Source of the DNA: Dipteris shenzhenensis
Taxonomy: Eukaryota > Polypodiophyta > Polypodiopsida > Gleicheniales
Reading direction: 5' to 3' (one strand)
Assembly: GCA_047967505.1 (NCBI GenBank)
Contig: CM106539.1
DNA: 64,000 nucleotides
The translations under genes and the position numbers were made by a program. Below the pieces are notes generated by a model. That model had not been told where the DNA came from. It searched no databases and was given only the letters and a program-made list of their open reading frames with translations. Positions 46,373 to 57,456 of the stretch are shown in pieces. Numbering within the stretch: the first letter of the stretch is position 1; every line of letters starts with the position of its first letter.

Positions 46373-46959
46373 TGTCGAGATTCTGTACGCGTTTGCTATC
46401 AAAAGCGCATGCTAAAGATGGTGAAAAGCACATGCATGCTTTTCGAGAAAAGCTGTTTTTGGTCGGTTTTGGGGGCTTTTGGCCGCTCTTTTTGGAGTTG
46501 TGAAAGGCTATAAATGAAGACGAGATCATGAGAAGGAGAACACACGATCCAACGCACACATATTGAGGTTGACCAAAAGAGAAGAGAAGGCACGCATCTC
46601 GAGATTGCTCGAGCAAAGAGAGGGCACACATATCGAGGTGCTGCAATAGTGACAATAGTGCACGCAAATCGAGGTAGCACAAAGAAGAAGATCAGATCAA
46701 GATATTTTGAGAGTGAGAGTGTGATTGAGATTTGATCGTTTGATCATCTGATTTCATGCGAGTGAGAGTGAGAGTGAGAGTGAGAGAGATAGCTCGGGGG
46801 TGGACGGGTGGTATCAAGCTCCTTCACGGAGTGATTCTTCTCTAAAATTATTGTAAAGATTCATCAGTTTGATTCATATTGCAATCTCTTTTCTCGTTCA
46901 TTCGTGATTATTATCTTGCTACAATTTTGATCGTGATTAAGAAAGAATAGTGCGCGACA
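46373..46959 (+). repeat. LTR of a gag-only (TR-GAG type) element
   Basis: A 587-base LTR beginning TGTCGAGATTCTGTACG and ending GCGCGACA. CTATAAATGA at about 46509 is a likely TATA box. A (GAGTGA)n tract lies at about 46755-46785. It is preceded by a polypurine tract and followed after two bases by the primer site. A partial copy starts at 53795 and a shorter one covers 54265-54628. Confidence 0.75.
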
Positions 46960-46961
46960 AG

Positions 46962-46973
46962 TGGTATTAGAGC
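46962..46973 (+). other. tRNA-iMet primer-binding site, one mismatch
   Basis: TGGTATTAGAGC here, TGGTATCAGAGC in the sister copy at 54631-54642. The C-to-T difference matches the general decay pattern in the window. Confidence 0.7.
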
Positions 46974-46982
46974 ACGGTTTCG

Positions 46983-47889
46983 ATGGCAGACAATGAGGTA
47001 ATTATGAAGAAACTAGAAGAACATTGATTCGAAGGCTAACCATGAAATTAAATAGATTTTCCAAAGGAAAAGGCATAGCGGATGATGGAGCTAGTGGTGG
47101 TGCTGCTGGCAGAAATTTAGAAGATGAAGAGGTCTATGTCGAGCTTGGTGCCGAGGTACCGAGCCGAAGGAGACAAAGAGGTGAGGAAGATGTTGCTGAA
47201 TCTGCTATTTTGCAAGTTTTTAAGAAAGCGAAACTCTCTGAATTTGGTGGAGAAGAAGACCGGGGAAGATTTGGAAGCGTGGCTCGAAGAACTTGAAGAT
47301 TTCTTTGCCCTACGAGAGTTTGATGAAGCAGGAAAGGCTAATATCACGGCACTACAGTTACGTGGAGTTGCAAAACTATGGTGGAAGTCGCATGTGCAAA
47401 TCTGACAACGTCAAGATTAACCCATCACATGGGCTGAATTCAGAACTGCAGCTAAAAAGAGGTATTGTTCTCCACATTATTATATGGAAAAGAAGATGGA
47501 GTTCTATAATTTTAAGCAAGTACAAGAGGGAAAACATAATCTCTCTATGGATGAGTATAAAGAGAAGTTCCAGCGATTACATAAGTATGCACCTGAGGTC
47601 TTAGGTGAAGCTCTTACTCACGAATTTGTAGAAGGGCTTAAGGAAGATCTTTTATATATGATGAAAGGAACAGGATCAAGTGATTTCTCGGATGCTGTGG
47701 CTAAGGCCAAAAACTTTGAAAAGATGGAAGAATATAACCTAAGAAAGATAGCAAAATCAAAGTTCATTCCAACAAGTCATCGTTTTCAAGGGTCACAAGG
47801 TTTAGGTATGCCTCAATGAAAACCTAATTATTCGAATATGCCTAGATTTCAAGAGAGGAGTAGCTGACATGGGTACAACCAAGTGGGAA
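46983..47889 (+). pseudogene. Ty3/gypsy gag (Retrotrans_gag domain), interrupted by CACTA B2
   Basis: ATG at 46983 gives MADNE..IMKKLEEH. A 7-base deletion follows relative to 54652, so the frame is lost. Further on are EDLEAWLEELEDFFALREFD, ALQLRGVAKLWWKSHV, ITWAEFRTAAKKRY and MDEYKEKFQRLHKYAPEV. These are the conserved core of plant gypsy gag. Stops at 47403 and 47418 and frameshifts near 47020 and 47260 disable it. At 47890 the CACTA element B2 begins, and the gag tail resumes at 53632. No protease, RT or integrase follows before the next LTR. Confidence 0.8.
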
Positions 47890-48075
47890 CACTACAAGGC
47901 ATAGGTCATTTTCTGACAAAAATACCGACGCTTTTTACATTAAATTTTTTTTTTTCACAGGCGCAAACGTCACTATAAGAGTCGCTAAAAGCGTCGAAAA
48001 AGAACCGTCGCTATATAGCGACACTGTTAATCGTCGCTATATAGCGACACTGGTAAATGTTGCTATATAGCGACG
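47890..48075. mobile_element. CACTA family B copy B2, left terminus and subterminal palindromes
   Basis: Terminal repeat CACTACAAGGCATAGGTCAT. Three copies of the 16-base palindrome GTCGCTATATAGCGAC (two exact or nearly exact, one TTGCTATATAGCGAC) lie at about 48007-48075. The left flank ends GAA and the right flank (53632) starts GAG, where the undisturbed gag copy at 54083 has a single GAA: a 3-base target duplication with one change. The element spans 47890-53631. Confidence 0.9.
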
Positions 48076-48096
48076 ATTAATAGAACTTAAAAAAAA

Positions 48097-48150
48097 GGGT
48101 TAGTGGGGCTAAACAGGGCTTACTATGGCCCTGTTTAGCCCCACTAATCC
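48097..48150. other. Strong hairpin in the family B left arm
   Basis: Arms TTAGTGGGGCTAAACAGGGC and its complement are separated by about 8 bases. The same hairpin with a different loop occurs in B3 (58582-58634), so the stem has been kept while the loop varied. It lies between the subterminal repeats and the end of ORF1, where it could act in transcript ending or small-RNA production. Confidence 0.75.
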
Positions 48151-48381
48151 TTTTTTTTTTTGTAATTACAAAACAAAGTTTTTTTATAACAAAATTTTCC
48201 TTGCAAAAAGGGTGATACAAAATCGCTCTTGTGAAATGATGAGCAACAAAAGCATATACATGTCGGACATATACAACATTGTTTGTAATAAAATTACCCT
48301 TTCGAAAGGGCGATACAAGATTGCTCAAACGAGCGGATATACAAAATTACATACAGGGCGAAGAAAATGCTACTACCACTA

Positions 48382-48796
48382 CTACTCATCCAAATCCGAA
48401 TCGTCCTCGTCTTGTTGGCCTGTTCCTTGGTCCTCGTCAGCTGCATCTTCTCCCTCATCCTCGTCACGTGCATCTAATCCTTGGCCCTGTTGATCGCTCG
48501 TCTCCGATGATGGGACGCTTGAGCTTTGACCCTAAGAGTGAACCATATAAATCCAAAATTAGATTGGAACTTAAAGAATAAAACAATTTAAAAAGTGAGA
48601 TTACAAGTAGGAGTAAACTTATACCGTGCGAGCAGCCACCTCAGCCCAATCGACTGTCGCTCCCATTGCCTCTTGCTCAATAAACCACGGCTTTGTTCCT
48701 ATCCAAAATGTGTCGCGTCTCTGCATTTGTAGGAAGATGACCCATCGCAGCTTGCTGTGGATCCAATTTACGAGAGTTAGAGTTAGCTAAAGTGCA
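48382..48796 (-). pseudogene. CACTA family B ORF1 3' exons in B2
   Basis: The acidic tail (EDDSDLDE, stop at 48382-48384) and the preceding exon with LPTNAETRHI, KPWFIEQ and VDWAEVAARTV are present and match B3. Right after the shared GCTAAAGTGCATGT (48787-48800) the sequence turns into the purine and palindrome array. The main 5' exon of ORF1 (B3 59265-60510) is therefore deleted from B2. Confidence 0.7.
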
Positions 48797-50390
48797 TGTA
48801 AAGAAGAAGAGGGAGAGAAGAGGAAGAAGAGAGAAAGAAGAGGGAAAGAAGAGGGAAAGGAGAGGGGAAGAGAGGAGAAGAGAGAAGAGCATAAGAGAAG
48901 AGGAATCTCTTATGCTCATGCATAAGCATAAGGATTCTTATGCTCATGCTTATGTTTATGCATGAGCATAAGAGAAGGGGGAAAGAGAGAAGAAGAGGAA
49001 GAGAAGAAGAGGAAGAGAGAAGGGGGAAATAGAGAAGAGCATAAGAGAAGAGGAATCTCTTATGCTCATGCATAAGCATAAGCATTCTTATGCTCATGCT
49101 TATGTTTATGCATGAGCATAAGGGAAGGGGGAAAGAGAGAAGAAGAGGAAGAGAAGAGGAATCTGAAGAGGAAGAGAAGAGCATAAGAGGAGGAATCTCT
49201 TATGCTCATGCATAAGCATAAGCATTCTTATGCTCATGCTTATGTTTATGCATGAGCATAAGAGAAGGGGGAAAGAGAGAAGAAGAGGAAGAGAAGAGGA
49301 ATCTAAAGAACAGGGAAGAGAAGAGGGAAATGAGAGAAGAGCATAAGAGAAGAGGAATCTCTTATGCTCATGCATAAGCATAAGCATTCTTATGCTCATG
49401 CTTATGCTCATAAGAGAAGAGCATAAGAGGAAGAGAAGGGGGAAAAAAGAGCATAAGAAAAGAGCATAAGAGAAGAGGGAAATGAGAGAAGAGCATAAGA
49501 GAAGGGGGAAATAGAGAATAAGAGGGAAAGGAAAGAGAGAAGGGGGAAAGAGAGAATAAGAGAAGGGGGAAAAAAGAGACATATGCTCATGCTTATGCAT
49601 GAGCATATGTCTACTTCGCCATAAGCATGAGCATATGTCTCATTTTCTTATGCTCATGCTTATGCTTAAGCATAAGCATAAGCATATATAAGCTCTTGCT
49701 TATGCTTATGCATGAGCATAAGAGAAGGGGGAATAGAGAATAAGAGGGAAAGGAAAGGGGAAACGAAAGCGAGAAGGGGGAAAGAGAGAATAACAGAAGG
49801 GGGAAAAAAGAAACATATGCTCATGCTTATGCATGAGCATATGTCTACTTTGCTTATGCTCATGCATAAGCATAAGCATGAGCATATGTCTCATTTTCTT
49901 ATGCTCATGCTTATGCTTAAGCATAAGCATAAGCATAAGCTCTTGCTCATGCTTATGCATAAGCATAAGCTCATGCTTATGCTTATGCATGAGCATAAGA
50001 GAAGGGGGAAATAGAGAATAAGAGGGAAAGGAAAGGAAAGGAAAGCGAGAAGGGGGAAAGAGAGAATAAGAGAAGGGGGAAAAAAGAGACATGCTCATGC
50101 TTATGCATGAGCATATGTCTACTTTGCTTATGCTCATGCATAAGCATAAGCCTGAGCATATGTCTCATTTTCTTATGCTCATGCTTATGCTTAAGCATAA
50201 GCTCATGCTTATGCATATGCATGAGCATAAGCATAAGCTCATGCTTATGCTTATGCATGAGCATAAGAGAAGGGGGAAATAGAGAATAAGAGGAAAAAAG
50301 AGGGAAAGAAAGAGAGAAGAAGAGGAAAAGGAAAGAGGGAAAAAGAGGAGGAAATAGATTGAAGGAGGGAAGAAGGAAAGAGTTTGAGGG
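48797..50390. repeat. Palindromic CATAAGC / GCTTATG array of B2
   Basis: About 1.6 kb of alternating GAGGAAGAGAAGAGGGAAA purine tracts and clusters of CTTATGCTCATGCATAAGC, with embedded palindromes such as GCTCATGCATGAGC. Higher-order units of roughly 120-370 bases repeat. Open frames through it (LMLMHEHK repeats) are a by-product of the repeat and not genes. It occupies the centre between the divergent genes, the same place as the larger array in B3. Confidence 0.85.
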
Positions 50391-51236
50391 GAAGAGAGGG
50401 TTCCTACACCCATCACTGCAGCTAGTGCTTAAGGCACTAGCTGTAGGCCAATGCAAATAACAAAAATAATAAATGGAAAAAAGAGAAAGCACTTACCTAA
50501 AATAGTACGTCCCACTCGGTGTTGTGGATTGGCCCTACAAAAGAGAGGAAACAACCCATTTTTTCAAATAAGATGTTAGAGGAGGGAGGAGATTACAAAA
50601 GTAACTTCTTGAAAGGAGGAGATTGAGGAGCCAAGGAGAAAGAGAAGGAAGAGAAATACAGAAAAAAGAGGTGAGTCTTCTTTCTTTCTTGAAATCTTGT
50701 TTTTTGTTTCAATCCTTTGAAAACAAGCATGAAAACTAGTTTACAGGTTTAGCAATACAAGGAGAAGCACTCACAAAACTAAAGCTAATAAACAAACAAC
50801 CTACATTATTGAAACAAATGCACCTCTTGAAGAAATTCCTTTTAGGAAAGGAAAGAGGAAAAAGGGTAGAGAGGGAGTACAAGAGGTAGGAGAAGGGTGA
50901 GGAGTGGGGAATAGAGTGGGAGGTTATCGAAAATAGGTGGGAGGTCATCAAAAATAGGTGGGAGGAGAGATTGGCTTGCTTACTTAAGAGATTAGAGAAG
51001 AGGATAAAGAAAGTGCCGTGCGATGAGAGTCTCGGGTTTTAACCCACAGCGTCGCTATATAGCGACGATTTTAATTAAAAACATCGCTATATAGCGACAG
51101 AACAGAGCAAAAAGGTCGCTATATAGTGACGCTTACAGTCACTTTTTTGTTGTAGCATGAAAAAAAGCTCATAGATGCTAGTTTATAACAATTAATATCT
51201 CTTCTTCATGCTTATGTTGTGATTTTATAAGTGTAG
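50391..51236. promoter_or_regulatory. Family B transposase upstream region with terminal-type palindromes
   Basis: After a conserved block (ATCACTGCAGCTAGTGCTTA and the inverted TAAGGCACTAGCTG, 50411-50445), non-coding sequence leads to three GTCGCTATATAGCGAC-type palindromes at about 51046-51140. They end about 100 bases before the transposase ATG. TTTATAAGTGTAG just before the ATG looks like a leader acceptor. The CTATATAG core could itself serve as a TATA element. Confidence 0.5.
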
Positions 51237-53258
51237 ATGGAAGGGACGAGTGGAAACTCATCCGATGATGCACCAATGCTCGGGAGCACGAAGTGGCTTA
51301 CAGAGAGGTTATACTATCATTGCACTCATTGCGAGAAGTACGACATCAACATCGTATTATCATGCACCACTTGCGGATGTATGGGGAGGAGCTGGAACCA
51401 GTACCCACCGTTGGTGTTGCACCTGTTAATGGACCATTGGTAAGTCAAAGCTATTTAAGTTCGCAGTCTTATTGTATACCAGGAAATACAAGATCTTATA
51501 TTTACACGAAATCTTAAAACAGGATGAGGAGGGTGACAAGGGTACGCATATACCTTCTCACTTTTAGCAAGACTATAGTCTCCGGGATGATGACGAGGGT
51601 ATGGTCGACATGATGGATTCCTTTTTTAGGGGCACTACATCCCATGTACACGTGATGTCAGAGTCTGAGGTCAAAATGCAAGAGTTGCAATCAACACAAT
51701 TGTATGAGGGTGCTAGGATGTCTAAACTACGTGCTTGTCTCTCAATCTTGAATCTACAAGTAAAGTATGGGTGGTCAGATACAAGTGTCTCGGCCTTAAT
51801 GAGGTTAGCTCTTGCATTAATTTGACTCATTATTTGGATATTGTTTGTTTTGAGAATCATCATTTGGATAGTGTATACCGAATCATCATTGTTCGAAGCC
51901 TATGTATGTTTTGAATTGTCATAGGTTGCTCTAGAAGATGTTGCGTGCACCAAATACCATGCTCGCATCAAGAGATGAAGCGAAAGAAAAATGTCGTCCA
52001 TATGACCATAATGCACTATACTTTTTGTACTATAAAAGAGCATCATTAAAACAATGAAGATGCATCAGTGGACCGATGAGATGCATGCCATGTCATCAAC
52101 TCTGCTATGGATTTGCATCGGAACATGTGTTGTATTCTTGCAATGATGGGAAAGTGTCTCAAGACCTTTACTGGTATCCGCTCACCTTGCAAGTCATCTC
52201 TATATCGTTGTTCCCTACACTTTGGACAACTAGCCAAATCTCCATACTCATGACGAAAGAGAATACAATCATTACGGCAAGCATGGATGGTATCATAATC
52301 CATACCCACTGTTGTTAGCCATGGCTAGCCCAAGATGTAAGTTGTGTGGCTCCTTTGCAAAATCCGGCCACTGATTATCTATGTGCTTCCAAGCTGCATT
52401 TTCGCATGGAATGCATCGATTTAAAGAGTCACGTATGATTATGGAGTCATGGCTAACTTCACACAAGATAGCCGAGCAAGTGCTTCGGATACCAATCTTC
52501 TCTCCTCACAGTTGGATTATTATGGAACCATACGCGACATCCATGAAATTGATTTCAGATGATTTACTATTTTCATTCTTGATGTAAAATGGTTTAGAAC
52601 TATTTACAACGGTCCCCATGCGACAGTGAGAAAAGATAGTAGCGGTCTCTTTGCAATAGACTCCACCAAACATTGGACCGATGAAAGTGATACTTTTTTT
52701 CTTCCCGAGCACTGTGAGCAAGTGCATACTAATGATTGAATTAATCGAAGCTTTCATTTTTAAAGTCCATTGATACATGTACTTGAGCATAATTTCATAT
52801 ATATAATTGACGACATTTGGCACCCATCTTCAATATAGGTGGTTTTTCATCCGGATCGTTCTGATCCAAGATGGTGGTATGTGATCCAAGTTGCACCACG
52901 AAGTAAGCAAATTTTTGAAGATCGAGATGTGAATATGGAGATGCCACTACCAATGCCGGATCCAATTGATGAATCTAGTGAAGAAGATGTAGATCACCAT
53001 ATGAGCCAAGAGGAAGATGTGCATAATGACATCGCATGGGAGGAAGATGGAGATCACGATATTGAGGAAGAAGACAACAATCATCAAGAATCACCACACT
53101 TTATTCAAGAAGATGATCAAATACTTTTAGGTGAATGTACGATGCTAGAGTACAATGATGATATAGGAGATCAACTCAGTATAGAGTTGGAGATAGACTT
53201 GTTTGGTACCTTAGACTTGGCTCAAGATGAAATAGTTGATGTAAATGCTCTTAATTGA
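51237..53258 (+). pseudogene. CACTA family B transposase in B2, internally scrambled
   Basis: ATG at 51237 (exon 1 to 51439, exon 2 51523-51803, exon 3 from 51925). It begins MEGTSGNSSDDAP and YYHCTHCEKYD, with a frameshift to MHHLRMYGEELEP. From about 52046 the tnp2 core runs on the minus strand: 52046-52309 encodes MDYDTIHACRNDCILF to WHASHRST, and 52320-52380 encodes WPDFAKEPHNLHLGLAM. The plus strand resumes at about 52384 with DUF4216 (LDYYGTIRDIHEIDFR, FILDVKWF), and an acidic tail ends at 53258. DUF4218 and most of tnp2 are missing. It cannot encode transposase. Confidence 0.85.
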
Positions 53259-53631
53259 TTTTTCTCATCTCAAACTTGGACATGAATATATGAACTTCAA
53301 AGGCTTGATGTACATGCTCTCATTTTTTTTTTCTCTATGAGATCAAACATGTATGAAAATTTAAAAAAATTTGTCATTGGAAAAAACTAACTTTTGAGGC
53401 CTATATAAAAAAAAAAACCTCTCTGAAAAAATGTTGCTATAAAATAGTATATCAGTGTCGCTATATAGTGACACTTAAAAGTCGCTATATAGCAACCTTT
53501 ATAATAGTCACTATATAGTGACTTTTAGCAAGAGTCGCTATATAGCGACACTTTATGAAACCCGCTTTTCATACCGACGATTAACGCTAAGCGGGCGCTA
53601 AACATCACAATAGGATCCATGTGTAGTAGTG
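53259..53631. mobile_element. CACTA family B copy B2, right arm and terminus
   Basis: Four or five GTCGCTATATAG-type motifs lie at about 53459-53555, several decayed to GTGAC. The right terminus is, reverse complemented, CACTACTACACATGGATCCT. It shares CACTAC and scattered positions with the left terminus but is clearly a different terminal subtype, the same as at 44377. Confidence 0.85.
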
Positions 53632-54264
53632 GAGGGCCAACCTTGTCCATTGGAGGGTACAACCAAGTGGAAAGAAGAGGGTCCAATCTTCGAGATGAGC
53701 TATTGAGCTTGTCCATTGGATCTACAAGGCAGGCATGGTGATGCTCCGAACAGGGCCATTTTCATGCCTTTAAACCAAAAAAAAAAAAGAGACACGTCGA
53801 GATTCTGTACACGTTTGCTATCAAAAGTGCACGCTAAAGATGGTGAAAAGCACACGCACGCTTTTCAAGAAAAGCTATTTTTAGCCGATTTTGGGGGCTT
53901 TTGGCTCTTCTTACCATCAAATTCAGAGAGTTTCGCTCTTCTAAATTTCTGCCAGCTTTGAATATCTTTAGCGTGCACTTTCAACAGGTCATCGCTTTCA
54001 AGGGTCACAAGGTTCAGGTATGCCTCAACGAAAACTTGATTATTTGAATATGCCTAGATTTCAAGAGAGGAGTAGCCGACCTGAGTACAACCAAGTGGGA
54101 AGGCCAAACTTGTCCATTGGAGGGTACAACCAAGTGGAAACAAGAGGGTCGATCTTCCAGATGAGCTATTGAGCTTGTCCATTGGATCTACGAGGCAGGC
54201 GTCGTGATGCTCTGAATAGGGCCATTTTCATGCCTTTTAAAAAAAAAGAAAAAAAAAAGAGACA
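53632..54264 (+). pseudogene. Gag tail, truncated LTR and inverted gag piece of the gypsy element
   Basis: The gag tail resumes (GGGCCAACCTTGTCCATTGG), followed by an A-rich polypurine tract and an LTR start at 53795, cut at about 53912. 53913-53945 is an inverted fragment of gag (complement of AGCGAAACTCTCTGAATTTG, compare 47228). Then a further gag tail (53995-54240, GTCATCGCTTTCAAGGGTCA) and another polypurine tract follow. Confidence 0.65.
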
Positions 54265-54720
54265 CGTCAAGATTCTGTACGTGTTTGCTATCAAAAGCAC
54301 ACGGTAAAGATGGTGAAAAGCACACGCACACTTTTCGAGAAAAGCTGTTTTTGAGATAGCCCATGTGATGGGTTGATCTTGACGTTGATGGTGAGTGAAA
54401 CTCTAAATCAATGACATCTGATTTGAACATCTTCATGCGAGTGAGAGTGAGAGTGAGATAGCTCGGGGGTGGACGGGTGGTATCGAGCTCCTTCACGGAG
54501 TGATTCTTCTCCAAAATTATTGTAAAGATTCATCAATTTGATTTATACTGCAATCTCTCTTCTCATTCATTTATGATTATTATCTTGCTACAATTTTGAT
54601 CATGATTGTGAAAGAATGGTGCGTGACAAGTGGTATCAGAGCATGATTTGGATGGCAGACAACGAGGCAATTATGAAGAAACTAGAAGAACACGATTTAT
54701 TGATTCGAAGGCTAACCATG
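54265..54720 (+). repeat. Second LTR, primer site and gag start of the gag-only family
   Basis: LTR 54265-54628 is shorter than the one at 46373 because of a replaced middle part. The primer site TGGTATCAGAGC is at 54631-54642. The gag ATG at 54652 reads MADNEAIMKKLEEHDLLIRR and stops matching at about 54720. Confidence 0.7.
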
Positions 54721-55454
54721 AGGAGAAGGCATTTGAGTAGCTCGATTATTCGGTAGGTCCTAGTTTGGACACCAGATGGGAGCCATGTGTGGCCTGATGG
54801 CTGGACAGCTTCAGATAGAGTTGGCACACTGCCAACTAGGCTGCATGCAAGTGTGGGAAGGCAACTCTTGACTGAATGCACTGAGGGTAAATGGAGCATT
54901 TCCTGAGGCAGCCCACTCTCGGGTTGCGGGGCCTGTTTGGAGCCTCAGATGATTCCGAATGGGGCTCTGGGCCAAACCGTGGCCATAGGTTAGTTGCTCT
55001 GTTTTGCACACCGGTTCTATCGTATGGTCAGTGGCCTATTTTAAGATCGACTCCTAGTCGATCGTTTTGGGCAGACTAGGTCAGTCACTCAATTGAGCCT
55101 AACTAACTACGACTTGTGGCTATATAAGAGTAAGCCCATGAAGCCCATTTCATCACTGGCTACAGCCACCCTGATTCCTTAACATCCAGCCTCCGTCTTT
55201 TACTATTTCCAACATGCCATCGAAGCTCACAGGAGCGCATGGTTGGGAGGCAGCGCCATCTATTGTATCAGTTCTACAGTAATCACTTTTTTGATTCTCC
55301 ATACTATCTTGTTTTCTCTCTTGCGTACGAGATCCTGTTATCTGTTGAGCATAGACATTGTATTATTTTCTTACACTTATTTCCTCTCTTTCATCCTCTT
55401 TTCTCTTCTTTTCATAAGCATATGCATTTGCCTATGCTTATGCTCATATGCTTA
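54721..55454. other. Probable LTR-like sequence of another element
   Basis: GC-richer than its surroundings, with CTATATAAGAG at about 55121-55131 as a TATA box, and a downstream CT-rich leader. No coding domain was seen. The last 70 bases (CATAAGCATATGCATTTGCC) resemble the family B central array, so a small piece of that array lies directly left of A3. Confidence 0.35.
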
Positions 55455-56076
55455 CACAATAAGACAAAGCACCCATAGACGTGCACACAGACACGTTTTT
55501 TGAACTAAATAAAAAACTTATGGGCATGTCTATTTGCACATCTATTTTCACGTCTGGAGACCCGTACCTATCTGCACGTCTATATACTAGACACATGCGC
55601 ATATAGATGCTTAAATAGACGTGCTTGTAAACGTGTTTATAGATGCAAATATAAACGCTTGTCGAACAGATAGATGCGTAAATAGACGCGTTTATAAATG
55701 CACTGATAGACGCGCTTTATTTTTTATTTTTTTAATTTACAGAATGCTGTGTATGTTGTGTATGCTATATAGTTACAAGAATCCCATATCCACATTGTGT
55801 AATTCAATTCTTACAGCCAACCGCATTTTAATTACAATTCCAAATAAAACATTACAACTCCAAAACGCAATAAAATCGAAAGCTCAAAAAGTGCTTATAT
55901 ATACATATAGCACGAAGCTAAGCCACGTCATGTGGCTTCAAGTACAAAAAATAAGGAAGCTAAGCCATGTCATGTGGCTTCAAGTACAAAAAATAAGAGG
56001 AGTGTATATACAAGAGGCATGAAGCCAAGCCAGTGGCTTTAAGTACAAAAAAGAGTAGCTAGCACTTCTTCTATGA
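55455..56076. repeat. CACTA family A copy A3, left end with subterminal repeats
   Basis: Starts CACAATAAGACAAAGCACCC. Repeats of the TAGACGCG / CGTCTAT type run to about 55715. The 3' flank of ORF1 follows, with the phrase AAGCTAAGCCATGTCATGTG duplicated. Confidence 0.65.
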
Positions 56077-57456
56077 CTAATCTATGTTCTCCATGTCCTC
56101 GCTCCCTTCCACGCTCCCTTCTGCACTCCCTTCTGCACCTCCTTCCTCGTCTTCCTCATCGTCTTGTGCACGGGGCTGTAAACAAGGGACAACATATATC
56201 AATGTATGAGAAATCAAATCTTTACTTATAATTTTGGTATTATTTAATTACTTTCAAATACTTGGGGGGCCGCTCCAGTAGCCCGGGTATACTGCTCCTC
56301 AGTACTCAACCCGTCATCATAGAAGTGCCTCCATGTGTCTCCTCTACGATGGTGGTGGTGGTAGGCTGTCTCTACAAGAGTAGGGTATCTGCCCATGATC
56401 TCAAGCTGCATGATGACACACTTTGCGGAGGGATTAGTACAAAGAAACAACCTCCTAATAAACTACATAAGCAATATAATTTGAGATCGATACTTACAAA
56501 TTGGGCCTCCCATGATTCAACACCCCCTGCTCCAAAATGCGCACTTCCATATTCCTCCATCTGGATCCTCCGTGCCTCCACGTGTTGCAAACTGGGGTCC
56601 TCCCTCGCTGACTTCATTGCCTTCTTCCAGTCATGCTTGTGAGCGGTGTGGGGCGGGCCCCTTGGTGGTTGACCTGCCTCAAGCCTGGCAAGCTCCACTA
56701 GTGCCTGCCTCTTAAGCGAAGATTTTTTATTGCCAAGTATCGTAACAATCTTTGACTTGGCCCATTTATCTATGAACTGGCAATTGGGGGGCTAGGATAC
56801 CTAGAGCAAACAGCAGCGAGGGTCTCATTAGCCAACCTCTTTGGCTGGTCTTTGTAGTGGATAAAGCAATCTCTGTAATTGTTAGCAATTACAGAGCGCA
56901 TGAAGGCCATGATGTCCTTCCCCTGCGCATCCATCAAGATGCCTCCTATCTGAATGATGTCATAATAAATCGTACCATCACCCAGAGGCACGTCTAAATC
57001 ATCTAAATCATCATCGTCCCCACCACCACCCCTCCTGAAGCACTGTGCCATGCATCCCCCACCGCTCTCCCTACTACTACGCCTACTACCGTGTCGTGTC
57101 GAGCTCCTACGCTGGCCACTCGTAGCTGGAGATTGCACGGGACTACATTGACCACTCGTAGCTAGAGAACCGAGTCTCGACGGCACAGGAGTACATCAAC
57201 GGCTCTCCGAGACAGATGGTACAGGGGAAGGGGCATAAGAAGGGGCATAAGACGACTGTGCTGTCTCCGCTGGGGTGATCTCAGGCAGTGTGGGGTGGTT
57301 TGGAGTCTATAGTGTCGACTCCTGGGGAGTGTTTAGAGTACCCGTCATATACCTGTATAACTCCGCAGGAGTAGGAGAGTGCCCTAAAAGGTTATATAAG
57401 TCCTTCCAAATAGATTTTCGAAAATCAGGTGAGCTGGAAGCGCTTCCTGGCCACAT
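56077..57456 (-). pseudogene. CACTA family A ORF1, copy A3
   Basis: The best of the three copies. The candidate ATG is at 57456 (before WPGSASSSPDF) and the stop at 56077-56079. From MPSRLGSLATSGQ the frame runs through CMAQCFRRGGGGDDDDLDD, GTIYYDIIQIGGILMDAQGK and DCFIHYKDQPKRL. A one-base loss near 56792 then ends the first frame. It resumes with LARLEAGQPPRGPPHTAHKH, an intron, LFLCTNPSAKC and FYDDGLSTEEQY, and ends with an acidic tail containing repeated EGS (AEGSAEGSVEGSED). A stop upstream of the Pro-rich part (near 57313) is shared with A1. Confidence 0.7.

Noticed and set aside
48900-50280. CRISPR-like array
   Set aside because: Repeats are palindromic and contiguous, without unique spacers of constant length, in plant DNA with no cas genes.
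48783-50492. Long minus-strand frames rich in Ser, Leu, Phe and Pro (SSSSLPLLLSFPLL)
   Set aside because: These are translations of GAAGAGGGAAA purine tracts read on the complement; low complexity, no domain.
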